Positions 7,171 through 16,087 of a stretch of 27,503 nt of DNA are shown piece by piece. This DNA comes from Gammaproteobacteria bacterium (lineage in GTDB: Bacteria; Pseudomonadota; Gammaproteobacteria; DSM-19610). Below the pieces are notes generated by a model. The model did not search any database, was not told where the DNA came from, and saw only the letters and a list, made by a program, of their open reading frames with translations. Made by a program: the position numbers and the translations under genes. The stretch spans positions 1 to 27,503 of the forward strand of contig JAUXDG010000007.1 of assembly GCA_030618475.1 (NCBI GenBank), in the 5' to 3' direction. How positions within the stretch are numbered: position 1 is the stretch's first letter; every line of letters begins with the position of its first letter.

Positions 7171-7200
7171 AAATAAAAAAGCCCGCCGATTAGGGCTTCT
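7171..7200 (-). terminator. Intrinsic terminator downstream of tssJ
   Basis: On the minus strand AAGCCC (7193-7198) pairs with GGGCTT (7179-7184) around an 8-nt loop, followed by a T-rich run (7180-7171). It lies 24 bp past the tssJ stop codon and closes that transcript. Confidence 0.75.
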
Positions 7201-7223
7201 TTATATCTATATGGCGCGGCTAC

Positions 7224-7733
7224 TCAGAAGCCCAGAAAGCCGCCTTTCTTTTCACCTTTATTCACCGATAGGGACAATTTGTTCAGCGTAACATCGATAT
7301 AGGTGGTCTTATCCAGCGGTGTCTCGATGCTGCCGCGCCAGACGGCGTTGTCCAGGTCGCGGTAGGCAGCGATTACGCCGATATAGCGGGCCTCGATGTC
7401 CAGTTCCTTTTCGATGCTGGCATTTTCACCGGGCGGGATTTCCATTTCATCGCGGCCTGTCATGTCGCCACCAAGGATACTGGCGTCCTGTTCGTACAGT
7501 GCGAAGAAATCCGCATTGTTAAAAATATCATCGGACTTCAACTCATAGAAGCGTACCACGATAGGCGAGGCACGCCCCATTATGTCCGGGTTGAGATCGG
7601 TGCTGGAGGTGATGCGAACGACGACCTTGGGGGGGTCCGGTTCCATGAGCTTGGCTGTGGTTGCACAACCGGTGATCAGCAGGACCGACACAACAGCGCC
7701 GGTGGCCAGAAAAGTCCTTCGTGTTATGCTCAT
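7224..7733 (-). CDS. tssJ: T6SS outer-membrane lipoprotein TssJ with Tat-like signal
   Basis: TssJ anchors the T6SS membrane complex in the outer membrane and binds the periplasmic C-terminal domain of TssM. The start at 7733 has GGGAG four to five bases upstream; the longer frame to 7937 is leader sequence. The 169-residue product opens MSITRRTFLATGAVVSVLLI and ends its signal at lipobox ITGC (C23), with Ala at +2 favouring outer-membrane sorting. ITRRTFLA fits a twin-arginine motif, unusual for this family. The mature part follows the TssJ pattern of a beta-sandwich: VVVRITSSTDLNPD, SPIVVRFYELKSDDIF, and later YIGVIAAYRDLDNAVWRG and LDKTTYIDVTLNKLSLSV. The gene diverges from tagH, whereas in H1-type loci it normally lies between the fha gene and tssK on the same strand. 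Confidence 0.92.
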   Translation of the reverse strand: MSITRRTFLATGAVVSVLLITGCATTAKLMEPDPPKVVVRITSSTDLNPDIMGRASPIVVRFYELKSDDIFNNADFFALYEQDASILGGDMTGRDEMEIPPGENASIEKELDIEARYIGVIAAYRDLDNAVWRGSIETPLDKTTYIDVTLNKLSLSVNKGEKKGGFLGF

Positions 7734-7972
7734 ATGACTCCCGAAACCTTGTTGTTTGGCAAACAGTTGGTCGAAATAGTACACGGGATTATAGAAAAAG
7801 CCAGCTACACGGCTGGCGTGCTTGCGTGATTCGTAGCGACAGTTATGCGGGACTCTATCGATCCAGTTAAGGAATTGTTGTATAATCATTTTTCTACCGG
7901 ACCCTATAACAATTAAATGATAGCCAAAGCACCGCAAGGCGAAGTTCGCCTGTTGTGTTTGCTAGTGACGCT
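7734..7972. promoter_or_regulatory. Divergent intergenic region between tssJ and tagH
   Basis: This 239-bp gap must contain the promoters for leftward tssJ and for the rightward T6SS series. On the plus strand a perfect TATAAT lies at 7881-7886 and a TATAAC at 7905-7910, but neither has a good TTGACA-like element at the right distance. On the minus strand there is TATAAT at 7793-7788, next to the hairpin described separately. No clear operator palindrome is visible. Promoter assignments are therefore tentative. Confidence 0.35.
7794..7817 (-). terminator. Hairpin plus T-run in the tssJ leader (possible attenuator)
   Basis: On the minus strand GCCAGC (7817-7812) pairs with GCTGGC (7805-7800) across a 6-nt loop and is followed at once by TTTTTC. 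This has the form of a small intrinsic terminator about 60 bp upstream of the tssJ start. It would either stop leftward transcription entering from the tagH side or act in the 5' leader of tssJ. A TATAAT on the same strand (7793-7788) directly follows it but has no convincing -35 partner. Confidence 0.4.
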
Positions 7973-9301
7973 ATGACCCTGACCCTGAAAATCACCAGCT
8001 ACCAGAGCCAGACGCTGGGAGCGGACAGCAGCAGAACTTTCACCGAGGCCGGTGGGAGTATCGGCCGGGCGCAGGGTAATGACTGGGTACTGCCCGACCC
8101 GGAACGCTATATCTCCGGCCGCCATGCCTCGATTTCCTACCAGGGCGGCACGTACTATCTTACCGATACAAGCACCAATGGTGTGTTTATCAATGAGTCT
8201 GCCACGCCGGTTGGCAGCAGCAACTCGGTGCCGTTGAACAACGGCGATCGGGTCAGTTTCGGAGATTATGAATTCGAGGTTGCGGTGGAGGACGGCATGG
8301 TGACCAGCCCGACCGGGCGGCCCGACATGCCGGAGTCGCTCGACCCGCTGAGCTTTACTATGGAGCCGACCGCTGACATGAATACTGATGTCCTCGATTC
8401 CTTTTCACCACCGCCCGCACCTCCCGGTGCCGAGGCCGACCATGTGCCGTCACTGAGGGAAGCTTTCCAGCCGCCGGCTGCCAGTGTCGAGCAGATTCCC
8501 GACGACTGGGACATGACGGGGTATGCCGCCAGTCCCGGTGGAAAACCTGCACCCGCTGGCGGCGGTGTCGTATTGCCGACACCGGCATCGTCGATCCCGT
8601 CACCATCACCAGCAGCTGGCGTTCCGCCCACCACCGCAGCGCAGCCCGTGACGCCGCCACAGGCTGCGCAGTCAGTGCCACCCGCCACCCCGGCACCAGC
8701 AGGCGGTGATGACCAGTTTGCTGCATTTCTTCGCGGCGCCGGCATCGATCCGGCCGCTATGGGTCAGGTCAATAGCACCGAGGCGCTGCAAAGCTACGGC
8801 GCCCTGTTCCGTGAAGTGGTCCAGGGCCTGATGGAAGTGCTGATGGCGCGCGCCAGCCTGAAGAGTGAATTTCGCATGTCGTTGACGACCATTCGCCCGG
8901 TGGAGAACAACCCACTCAAGTTCTCGCCCAGCGTCGATGACGCCATGCGCAATCTGTTTATGAGCCACGGCAGCGGTTATCTGTCACCGGTGGAGTCGGT
9001 ACATGAAGGATTCGAGGATATCAAGTGTCACCAGATGGCGATGGTCGCGGGCATGCAGGCGGCGTTCAAGGACATGTTGCAGCTCCTCAAACCGGAAAGG
9101 TTTCAGGAAAACGGAAAGGGTGGTGTGCGCGCTTCACTGATGTCAGTGGGCAGGAACTCCCGCGCCTGGGATGCCTACTGCGAGTATTATACTAATGTTA
9201 CACGTGACGTCGACAGCAGTTTCCAGACCTTGTTCGGCGAGGAGTTTGCCCGCGCCTACGAGGAGCAGATCAAGCGCCTGACAGCGTTACGGCACAAGTA
9301 G
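7973..9301 (+). CDS. tagH: T6SS FHA-domain protein TagH (Fha)
   Basis: TagH/Fha binds phosphothreonine and promotes T6SS assembly; in P. aeruginosa H1 it is the reader for PpkA/PppA signalling. The start chosen is the ATG at 7973 (442 residues). A GTG at 7955 in frame is possible and neither has a good ribosome site. The FHA domain occupies about residues 3-105 and has the canonical residues: GR (31-32), S48 and H51 in ISGRHASI, and N69 in TSTNGVFIN. A Pro/Ala-rich linker with no fold (about 115-245) follows, then the conserved TagH C-terminal domain (about 245-440), starting near DDQFAAFLRGAGIDPAAMG. It is the first gene of the rightward series. A 190-bp gap separates it from tssK, at the place where tssJ sits in related loci. 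Confidence 0.93.
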   Translation: MTLTLKITSYQSQTLGADSSRTFTEAGGSIGRAQGNDWVLPDPERYISGRHASISYQGGTYYLTDTSTNGVFINESATPVGSSNSVPLNNGDRVSFGDYEFEVAVEDGMVTSPTGRPDMPESLDPLSFTMEPTADMNTDVLDSFSPPPAPPGAEADHVPSLREAFQPPAASVEQIPDDWDMTGYAASPGGKPAPAGGGVVLPTPASSIPSPSPAAGVPPTTAAQPVTPPQAAQSVPPATPAPAGGDDQFAAFLRGAGIDPAAMGQVNSTEALQSYGALFREVVQGLMEVLMARASLKSEFRMSLTTIRPVENNPLKFSPSVDDAMRNLFMSHGSGYLSPVESVHEGFEDIKCHQMAMVAGMQAAFKDMLQLLKPERFQENGKGGVRASLMSVGRNSRAWDAYCEYYTNVTRDVDSSFQTLFGEEFARAYEEQIKRLTALRHK

Positions 9302-9325
9302 TATCCAGCTGACACCAGGGGCGAA

Positions 9326-9405
9326 GCGCCAAACAGTGGTTGGCGCGAGGTTGGAAAAAACCGATGATACAGGGCGGCGGTTGACAGGTTGGTAACGAGA
9401 ACCTG
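9326..9405. other. tagH-tssK intergenic gap with two small inverted repeats
   Basis: Within the 190 bp between tagH and tssK lie GCGCCAA/TTGGCGC (9326-9332 and 9340-9346) and CAGGTT/AACCTG (9385-9390 and 9400-9405). Neither has a T-run, so they are not standard terminators. A TTGACA at 9381-9386 lacks a matching -10. The elements may stabilise or process the mRNA. No coding sequence was found in the gap. Confidence 0.4.
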
Positions 9406-9491
9406 TGCAGCGCCCAGAGCGGAACAAGGCTGTGCGACCGGAACGGATGGTCCGTTTACGGGAAATTGGAAACAGTGCGGTGGAGGAGCGG

Positions 9492-10826
9492 ATGTCTCAC
9501 AATAACAAGGTGGTCTGGTCTGAAGGCATGTTCCTTCGACCCCAGCATTTCCAGCAACACGCCCGCTACACGGAAAACTTTATCGAGCAGCGTTGCTCGG
9601 TACTGCGTACCTTTCCCTGGGGTTTCCATCAACTGCAACTGGATCAGCAACTGCTGGGACTGGGCAAGATCGCCATCAGCCGCGCCAGCGGCGTGTTTCC
9701 CGACGGTACACCCTTCAGCATCCCGGATGACGACGAGCCACCACTGGCGATGGACGTACCCGAGAACACCCACGAGGCCCAGGTATACCTGGGGCTGCCA
9801 TTACGCCGCCCGGGGACACCGGAGGTTGACAGCAGTGGTGACCCCGAAGGTCTGGCGCGCTACCAGCCGGTCGAGTACGAGATCCGTGACAGCAGCACTG
9901 TCGGGGGTGGCGAGGCCGGTGTCCAGATAGGCAAGCTCCGTACCCGCCTGTTGCTGGAGAGTGATCACCTTGACGAATACGCCTGCATGAGCGTAGCGCG
10001 CATCGTCGAAATGCGTGTCGATAAGAGCGTGCTGGTCGACGAGCACCTGTTGCCGCCGGTGCTGGATTGCCAGGCGCTGCCTGGGCTGTGCGGTTTCATG
10101 ACCGAACTGCATGGTTTGCTCAATCATCGTGCCGAGGCGCTGGCCGGTCGCATGGCGGTGTCGGGACGCGGTGGTGCGGCTGACATCGCAGATTTCCTGC
10201 TGTTGCAGGCGGTCAACCGCTACCAGCCACTGATTGCACACCTGTCCACGCTGGCCGACTTCCACCCGGAGTCATTTTACCGGCTGGCGGTGTCCATGGC
10301 CGGCGAGCTGGCTACTTTTACCAGCGTCGAAAAACGTTCCCCTCAATTTCCGCCTTACAAACATGACGATTTGCAGGCAACCTTTGTGCCGGTGTTCGAT
10401 GCCTTGCGCCAGTCACTCAGCATGGTGCTCGAGCAGAACGCGACTACGATTCCCATGCAGGAACGCAAGTACGGTATTCGCGTGGCCACTGTCAGCGATC
10501 ACGCGTTGCTGGATCACGCCAGCTTCATCCTGGCGGTCAGTGCCGACATTCCTACCGAGGATATCCGCAAGCGTTTCCCGACGCAGATCAAGGTCGGGCC
10601 GGTTGAGCAGATTCGCCAGTTGGTGAATGTGCAGCTGCCCGGTATCCGCGTGCGGCCGATCCCGGTGGCACCGCGGCAGATTCCTTATCACACCGGTTTC
10701 GTCTACTTTGAGCTTGATCGCTCCAGTGAATTGTGGGCGCAGCTGAAAACTTCCGGCGGCTTTGCCTTTCACCTGGGCGGCGAGTTCCCGGGCATCCAGA
10801 TGGAATTCTGGGCTATCAAGGGGTAA
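9492..10826 (+). CDS. tssK: T6SS baseplate adaptor TssK
   Basis: TssK forms trimers that connect the TssEFG baseplate to the TssL/TssM membrane complex. The start at 9492 is preceded by GGAGGAG at five bases, which decides it over the frame's earlier start at 9405. The 444-residue product begins MSHNNKVVWSEGMFLRPQHF, the invariant opening of TssK (VasE/ImpJ), with QQHARYTENFIEQR after it. The length is normal for the family. The C-terminal region (LPGIRVRPIPVAPRQIPYHT, then YFELDRSS and HLGGEFPGIQMEFWAI) is also characteristic and corresponds to the head domain that binds the membrane complex. tssL follows after 5 bp, so the two are co-transcribed and probably translationally coupled. Confidence 0.96.
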   Translation: MSHNNKVVWSEGMFLRPQHFQQHARYTENFIEQRCSVLRTFPWGFHQLQLDQQLLGLGKIAISRASGVFPDGTPFSIPDDDEPPLAMDVPENTHEAQVYLGLPLRRPGTPEVDSSGDPEGLARYQPVEYEIRDSSTVGGGEAGVQIGKLRTRLLLESDHLDEYACMSVARIVEMRVDKSVLVDEHLLPPVLDCQALPGLCGFMTELHGLLNHRAEALAGRMAVSGRGGAADIADFLLLQAVNRYQPLIAHLSTLADFHPESFYRLAVSMAGELATFTSVEKRSPQFPPYKHDDLQATFVPVFDALRQSLSMVLEQNATTIPMQERKYGIRVATVSDHALLDHASFILAVSADIPTEDIRKRFPTQIKVGPVEQIRQLVNVQLPGIRVRPIPVAPRQIPYHTGFVYFELDRSSELWAQLKTSGGFAFHLGGEFPGIQMEFWAIKG

Positions 10827-10831
10827 CAGTT

Positions 10832-11716
10832 ATGGACTCCGACGATCCATTTTCAAATTCAGGCGACAATAATCGCACCGTGATCCGGCCGACACCCGGT
10901 CGGCGCAATGCAGCACCTGCAGCACCTGCAGCGCCACAGCCAGGGGCCGGTATACCGCCGCCGGTAGCGCCCGCGCAGCCCCAGCAGTTTACACCTGCTG
11001 CGGCGGCCATCACCGCGTCCGGCCTGAATCCGCTGGTCGATTCAGCGGTGGTGTTGCTGACACTGGTTGTACAGCTGCGCAATACACTCTCACATCCGGA
11101 CGCCGCGGGCCTGCGTGAACACGTGGTGCAACAGATCAGGATGTTCGAACAGAATTCACGCGCCGTCGGCGTCACCCCGGAAACCGCACTGGCGGCACGC
11201 TATATCCTTTGTGCATTGCTGGATGAAACTGTACTGGGTACGCCGTGGGGCAGCGAGAGTGTCTGGAGTACTGGGAGTCTGCTGAGTACTTTCCACAACG
11301 AGACCTGGGGTGGTGAAAAATTCTTCATGATCCTCGATCGCCTGATGCAGGAGCCGGCCAGAAACATAGACATTCTGGAGTTGATGTATGTCTGCATGTC
11401 GCTGGGTTTCGAGGGCAAGTACTCAGTACTGGAGCAGGGTCGTTCCAAGCTGGCCGAGACCATGGATAACCTGTTTCGCACCATCCGTGCGCAGCGCGGC
11501 GATTTCGAACGCGAATTGTCGCCGCACTGGCGCGGTGAGCAGGACAAGCGCAACATGCTGGTGCGTTACGTACCGCTGTGGGTGGTCGGTGCGCTGGCTG
11601 GCGTACTGCTGCTGGTCACCTACGGTGGCTTCCGCTTCATTCTGGAGAAATCCTCAAGCCCTGCGTACGACACACTGGAAGCCATCGGCCAGGTTACCAG
11701 CGGGCAACAACAATAA
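10832..11716 (+). CDS. tssL: T6SS inner-membrane protein TssL (DotU/IcmH family)
   Basis: TssL is the inner-membrane partner of TssM and docks the baseplate. The product has 294 residues. The start at 10832 follows the tssK stop by 5 bp, with AAGGGG upstream. Domains: a charged N-terminal tail ending NNRTVIRPTPGRR (residues 13-25), a Pro/Ala-rich linker (26-60), the all-helical DotU cytoplasmic domain (about 65-235) with the hallmark ARYILCALLDETVLGTPWG (122-140), and one C-terminal membrane helix (about 246-270) followed by a short periplasmic tail. No peptidoglycan-binding OmpA domain is attached. The N-terminal T16 in TVIRP lies where Agrobacterium TssL is reported to be phosphorylated by PpkA and bound by Fha. 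That parallel is inference. Confidence 0.95.
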   Translation: MDSDDPFSNSGDNNRTVIRPTPGRRNAAPAAPAAPQPGAGIPPPVAPAQPQQFTPAAAAITASGLNPLVDSAVVLLTLVVQLRNTLSHPDAAGLREHVVQQIRMFEQNSRAVGVTPETALAARYILCALLDETVLGTPWGSESVWSTGSLLSTFHNETWGGEKFFMILDRLMQEPARNIDILELMYVCMSLGFEGKYSVLEQGRSKLAETMDNLFRTIRAQRGDFERELSPHWRGEQDKRNMLVRYVPLWVVGALAGVLLLVTYGGFRFILEKSSSPAYDTLEAIGQVTSGQQQ

Positions 11717-11762
11717 ATAATTCTGCCGGTGCCTGAATGTCCCGGCACACAGGATGTGCTCA

Positions 11763-14700
11763 ATGAACGCTACTATCAGTTTCTTTAAAAACCGCTGGGT
11801 GATTTCCCTGATCGGCTTGCTGGCGATCAGCATACTGATATGGTTCATCGGTCCGTTGATCAGCATTGCCGGCAGCACGCCACTGGCAGGCGAGATTGCC
11901 CGGCTGCTTGCCATCCTGGTCATCGTCGTGCTCTGGGGGCTGAATAACCTGCGTAGCGAGATGCAGGTCAACAAGGCCAACGCGAAGTTGATCGACGGCA
12001 TGGCCGAACCGGCCATGCACGATGGTATGGATGCGGTCGCGGACCAGTCAGCCGAGGAAGTGGAAACCCTGCGCGAGCGATTCGATGAAGCCCTGCAGGT
12101 GCTGAAGAAAACCGCACGCAAGAAGGGTGGTGCGGGCATCTATGATTTGCCCTGGTACGTCATAATCGGTCCACCCGGCTGCGGCAAGACCACCGCGCTG
12201 ATTAACTCCGGCCTGAATTTCCCGCTTGCCGAACGCTTCGGCAAAGAGGCGCTACGCGGTGTCGGTGGTACGCGTAACTGCGACTGGTGGTTTACCGAAG
12301 AGGCGGTACTACTGGATACCGCCGGGCGCTATGTCACCCAGGACAGCCAGATGGCTGTCGACAGCGCGGCCTGGGAAGGGTTCCTCAAGCTGCTCAAAAA
12401 AAGTCGCCGACGCCGGCCGATCAACGGTGCGCTGGTGGCGGTCAGCCTTTCCGACCTGATGTTGCAGAGCGAGGCTGAGCGCGCCCAGCATGTGCACGCC
12501 ATCAAGCAGCGTTTGCAGGAACTCAGTAAGGTACTGGGTATACGCTTCCCGGTCTATGTACTGCTCACTAAGTGCGACCTGATTGCCGGCTTCATGGAGT
12601 TTTTCGATGACCTCGGCCTGGAGGAACGCGGCCAGGTCTGGGGCGTGACCTTTCCCATGGAGGAGGGCGAGAACACCGGCGCCGCCATCCAGATGCTGAC
12701 CAGTGAAATGGATACGCTGATGCAACGTATTAATCAGCGCATATTGGCGCGCATGCATCAGGAGCGCGATACGCAGCGTCGGGCACGTATTTTTACTTTC
12801 GCCCAGCAACTGGCCTCTCTGCGTGCGTTGGGCAATGAGTTTCTGACCGAGATTTTCCGTCCCAGCCGGTTTGAAGAGCCGGCCCTGTTGCGCGGTGTCT
12901 ACTTCACCAGTGGTACACAGGAAGGTACGCCGATCGATCGCATCATGGGCTCGCTGTCGCGCACCTTCGGCGTCGGTCAGCAGGCACTTCCCCCGCACAC
13001 CGGCCAGGGGCGCAGTTATTTCCTGACCCGCCTGCTGAAAGATGTCATCTTCGAGGAAGCTGACCTTGTGGGGGCTAACCGGCGCCTCGAATTACAACGT
13101 CGCTGGTTGCAGCGTGCGGCCTACGCGGGCGCCGTTGCTATTACGGCCCTCGCGGTGATGGCCTGGACGACAAGCTTCACCCGCAACCAGGTGTATGTCA
13201 GCCAGTTCAAAGGGCAGATCGAGGAGTACCGGACGGCCAGTGCGGAACCGCTGATGGATCCGAACGATTTCGACGAGCTGTTGCCTCGCTTGAACGAGCT
13301 GCGCGATGTGGCCGAGGTCTATGAGCCGGTCGGTGAAGATACGCCGCTGTTGCTGGGTATGGGCCTCTACCAGGGTGATCGCCTGACAGAGTCTGCACGA
13401 GAGGCCTACCGGCGTGGAATGAGCCGCTCGCTGTTACCCGCCATGCGTCATCGTCTGGGAGAGCATCTGGACGCCGCTATCGGTGACCCGGATTTTCAGT
13501 ACGAGGCACTCAAGACCTACCTGATGCTGGAAGACCATGAACACCTGGACCCGGAACTGCTCAAACTGTGGATGGCGTTGGACTGGCAGAACAGCTTCGC
13601 TACGGAGCCGGAAAAACAGGGGCAGCTGCAGAATCATCTGGCGTCGCAGTTGGATATGGGTTTCGAGCCGATTATGCTGGATGAAGAAGTGATCGCCAGA
13701 GCACGTTTGAGCCTTAACCAGGTACCGCTTGCGCAACTTCTGTATGGGCGCATGAAGCGTGATTACATGGCCGCCGACAAGCAGCCGTTCGTGCTGTCCA
13801 ATGCGATCGGTCTCGGTGGTGACAAAGTATTTATGCGTATTAGTGGGCAACCGTTGAACGACGACGTGTCCGGCTTTTTCACCTATAGAGGTTACCACGA
13901 CTTCTTCAAGAAGCAGGTCAAGAACATCGCCCGGCAGAGCAGCGAGGAAAACTGGGTGCTGGACCCGGATAAGAGTGAACTCAGCAAGCCGGAGATCGAA
14001 CATCTGCAGAAGGACCTGCAGGATCTGTACTTCGCCGATTACATCCGCGTTTGGAAACAGTTACTGGCGGATATCGGCATTGTGCGTTTCACTAGCCTGC
14101 GGCATGCCTCCGAAGTGCTGGGCATGCTGTCCGGCCCGACGTCGCCGATGCGCGCCCTGTTGCAGAACGTCGCGCTCAACACAACCCTGGAGCAACCTGC
14201 CGGGCTACTGGGTAAGGCTATGGACAAGGCCGGTGAGGCAACCGCTACCGAGAGCCGGCTGACACGATTGCTGCGCTCGGCATCAGATAGCGAGGCAGTG
14301 CCAAAACCCGATCGCCCCGCCAAAGTCGTGGACAAGCAGTTTGCGCAGATCGATGCACTGGTGAAGGCGTCCGAGGGCGGCGTCGCGCCCATTGAACAGA
14401 TTATCAACATGCTGTCGCAACTCTATGGCCAGCTGGATGCCTTGTCCGCCGGGCTCGGCTCCGATGCGCTGAGCGTTGCCACTGGGTCCGCCGGCGGCGA
14501 CATGGTGCGGCGCATGCAGGTCGAGAGTGCCCGCCAACCGGAACCGGTGAAGCGCTGGTTGCAGCAGATCGCTTCCAACAGTCGCTCCGTCACCATGGGC
14601 GGCGCGCGTACGCAGGTCAATACCGCGTGGAAATCGAATGTATTACCGGTCTGTAACAAGGCGCTGTCGGGCCGCTATCCTATCTACCGCGACAGCCAGA

Positions 14701-15308
14701 AGGAAATGACGCTGGCCGACTTCGGTCGTCTGTTCGCACCCGGGGGCCTGATTGACAGCTTTTTCAACGCCAACCTCAAGTCCTTCGTGAACACCTCGGG
14801 CGGCACATGGCGCTGGAAACCGGTCGGTAATACCACGCTGGGCATTCCGACGTCGGTATTGCGCCAGTTTCAGCGCGCGGCACTGATCCGCGATACCTTC
14901 TTCCGGGGTGGCGGAGCCATGCCTTCGGTGGGTTTCGGTCTCAAACCGATTTATCTGGACGCCAACGTTCGGACCTTCAAGCTGGATCTCCAAGGCCAGA
15001 AATTCCAGTACCGGCATGGACCGACGCGCGTGCAGCGTGCCCAGTGGCCCGGGCCCGACAGTACTGGCCAAGTGCGCTTTGTGTTCGAGGATGGCAGCGG
15101 TATGCGCCTGTCGTCATCGAAGGAAGGACCATGGGCCTGGTTCCGTATTCTCGACAACGCTGATCTTAACGCGACTGCTTCGGATCGCCTGGTTGCCACA
15201 TTCAAGTCGGCGGGGCGCAAGTCCAGCTGGGAGATTCGTGCCGACAGCGTGGTGAATCCGTTCATGATGGAGCAGCTTGCGAAGTTCCGCTGTCCGGGGA
15301 GTTTGTAG
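11763..15308 (+). CDS. tssM: T6SS inner-membrane protein TssM (IcmF/VasK family)
   Basis: TssM spans the periplasm and links TssL to the outer-membrane lipoprotein TssJ. The product has 1,181 residues, the full family length. The start at 11763 is used (AGGA about nine bases upstream); an ATG three codons earlier is possible. Two N-terminal membrane helices (about 12-35 and 45-60) precede the cytoplasmic NTPase-like domain, whose Walker A GPPGCGKTT lies at about 136-144, with a Walker-B-like LLDTAGRYV further on. A third membrane helix lies at about 452-472 (GAVAITALAVMAW). The large periplasmic part ends in the beta-rich domain that binds TssJ. No frameshift or stop breaks it. tagF starts 2 bp after the stop. 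Confidence 0.96.
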   Translation: MNATISFFKNRWVISLIGLLAISILIWFIGPLISIAGSTPLAGEIARLLAILVIVVLWGLNNLRSEMQVNKANAKLIDGMAEPAMHDGMDAVADQSAEEVETLRERFDEALQVLKKTARKKGGAGIYDLPWYVIIGPPGCGKTTALINSGLNFPLAERFGKEALRGVGGTRNCDWWFTEEAVLLDTAGRYVTQDSQMAVDSAAWEGFLKLLKKSRRRRPINGALVAVSLSDLMLQSEAERAQHVHAIKQRLQELSKVLGIRFPVYVLLTKCDLIAGFMEFFDDLGLEERGQVWGVTFPMEEGENTGAAIQMLTSEMDTLMQRINQRILARMHQERDTQRRARIFTFAQQLASLRALGNEFLTEIFRPSRFEEPALLRGVYFTSGTQEGTPIDRIMGSLSRTFGVGQQALPPHTGQGRSYFLTRLLKDVIFEEADLVGANRRLELQRRWLQRAAYAGAVAITALAVMAWTTSFTRNQVYVSQFKGQIEEYRTASAEPLMDPNDFDELLPRLNELRDVAEVYEPVGEDTPLLLGMGLYQGDRLTESAREAYRRGMSRSLLPAMRHRLGEHLDAAIGDPDFQYEALKTYLMLEDHEHLDPELLKLWMALDWQNSFATEPEKQGQLQNHLASQLDMGFEPIMLDEEVIARARLSLNQVPLAQLLYGRMKRDYMAADKQPFVLSNAIGLGGDKVFMRISGQPLNDDVSGFFTYRGYHDFFKKQVKNIARQSSEENWVLDPDKSELSKPEIEHLQKDLQDLYFADYIRVWKQLLADIGIVRFTSLRHASEVLGMLSGPTSPMRALLQNVALNTTLEQPAGLLGKAMDKAGEATATESRLTRLLRSASDSEAVPKPDRPAKVVDKQFAQIDALVKASEGGVAPIEQIINMLSQLYGQLDALSAGLGSDALSVATGSAGGDMVRRMQVESARQPEPVKRWLQQIASNSRSVTMGGARTQVNTAWKSNVLPVCNKALSGRYPIYRDSQKEMTLADFGRLFAPGGLIDSFFNANLKSFVNTSGGTWRWKPVGNTTLGIPTSVLRQFQRAALIRDTFFRGGGAMPSVGFGLKPIYLDANVRTFKLDLQGQKFQYRHGPTRVQRAQWPGPDSTGQVRFVFEDGSGMRLSSSKEGPWAWFRILDNADLNATASDRLVATFKSAGRKSSWEIRADSVVNPFMMEQLAKFRCPGSL

Positions 15309-15310
15309 CA

Positions 15311-16087
15311 GTGGCCGAGACCGGTTTGCCGGGTTTCTACGGCAAGTTTCCTGAACTTGGAGATTTCGTCAACCGGCGCATGCCGCGCAGCTTCCTGGAT
15401 CACTGGGACGAATGGTTGCAGAACGCCATCGCCACCAGTCGCCAGCAACTGGGCGAGGATTGGCTGAATCTGTATCTCAGCAGCCCGGTCTGGCGTTTCG
15501 TCGTATCCCGTGGTCTGTGTGGCGAGCAGCCCTGGTGTGGCCTGCTGATGCCGAGTGTGGACCGGGTGGGGCGTTATTTTCCGCTGACCATCGCAGCCCC
15601 TCTGCCGTTGGACGCGAATCTGATGCAGGTTGCGCTGGACGGCAGCGGCTGGTTCGACGCGGCGGAACGTGTGATCCTGGGTGCGCTCGACGAACAGAGT
15701 TTCAATCTCGACGATTTCGATCACCAGGTCGCGTCGCTGGGCGAACTGGCGCACCTGGCGCATGCGGGCGCCGCTTCTACACAGGCGGGCTTCGGTTCTG
15801 CATGGCAGATTCCATTGGACGGGGAAGCGCGCCTCAGTACCGCCATGCCCGGGGTCATGCACCAGCTCATCCTGCAGCGGCTCGGTGCCTACAGCCTGTG
15901 GTGGGGCAGTGGCTCGGAGCATGTTTCGCCCAGTATGCTTATTTCTGCGGGTATGCCGCCGGCACCGGATTTCGTCGCCATGTTGAGCGGCGACTGGACA
16001 CAGAGTACATGGGAACAATGGCCGTTGCCGGTGCCCGGTGCCGTGTTGCCGGAGGAAGACCTGGTCCTGGGAAAGCCTGGCAAGTGA
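15311..16087 (+). CDS. tagF: T6SS accessory repressor TagF (ImpM family)
   Basis: TagF represses T6SS assembly post-translationally, probably by sequestering the FHA protein. The start is GTG at 15311, two bases after the tssM stop. The product has 258 residues. The family signature is at the N-terminus: GFYGKFPELGDFVNRRMPRS, followed by FLDHWDEWLQ and the RGLCGEQPWCGLLMPSVDRVGR region. It is cytoplasmic with no membrane segment. Its stop overlaps the pppA start by 4 bp (GTGA). This tight coupling parallels Agrobacterium, where TagF and PppA domains are fused in one protein. Confidence 0.9.
   Translation: MAETGLPGFYGKFPELGDFVNRRMPRSFLDHWDEWLQNAIATSRQQLGEDWLNLYLSSPVWRFVVSRGLCGEQPWCGLLMPSVDRVGRYFPLTIAAPLPLDANLMQVALDGSGWFDAAERVILGALDEQSFNLDDFDHQVASLGELAHLAHAGAASTQAGFGSAWQIPLDGEARLSTAMPGVMHQLILQRLGAYSLWWGSGSEHVSPSMLISAGMPPAPDFVAMLSGDWTQSTWEQWPLPVPGAVLPEEDLVLGKPGK

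Noticed and set aside
9381..9411. TTGACA at 9381 as a promoter for tssK
   Set aside because: No acceptable -10 hexamer at 16-18 bp; the position overlaps one arm of the CAGGTT inverted repeat.
12309..12998. Minus-strand open frame of 229 codons inside tssM
   Set aside because: Shadow of tssM; composition is low in hydrophobic core patterns and there is no ribosome site or neighbour to support it.
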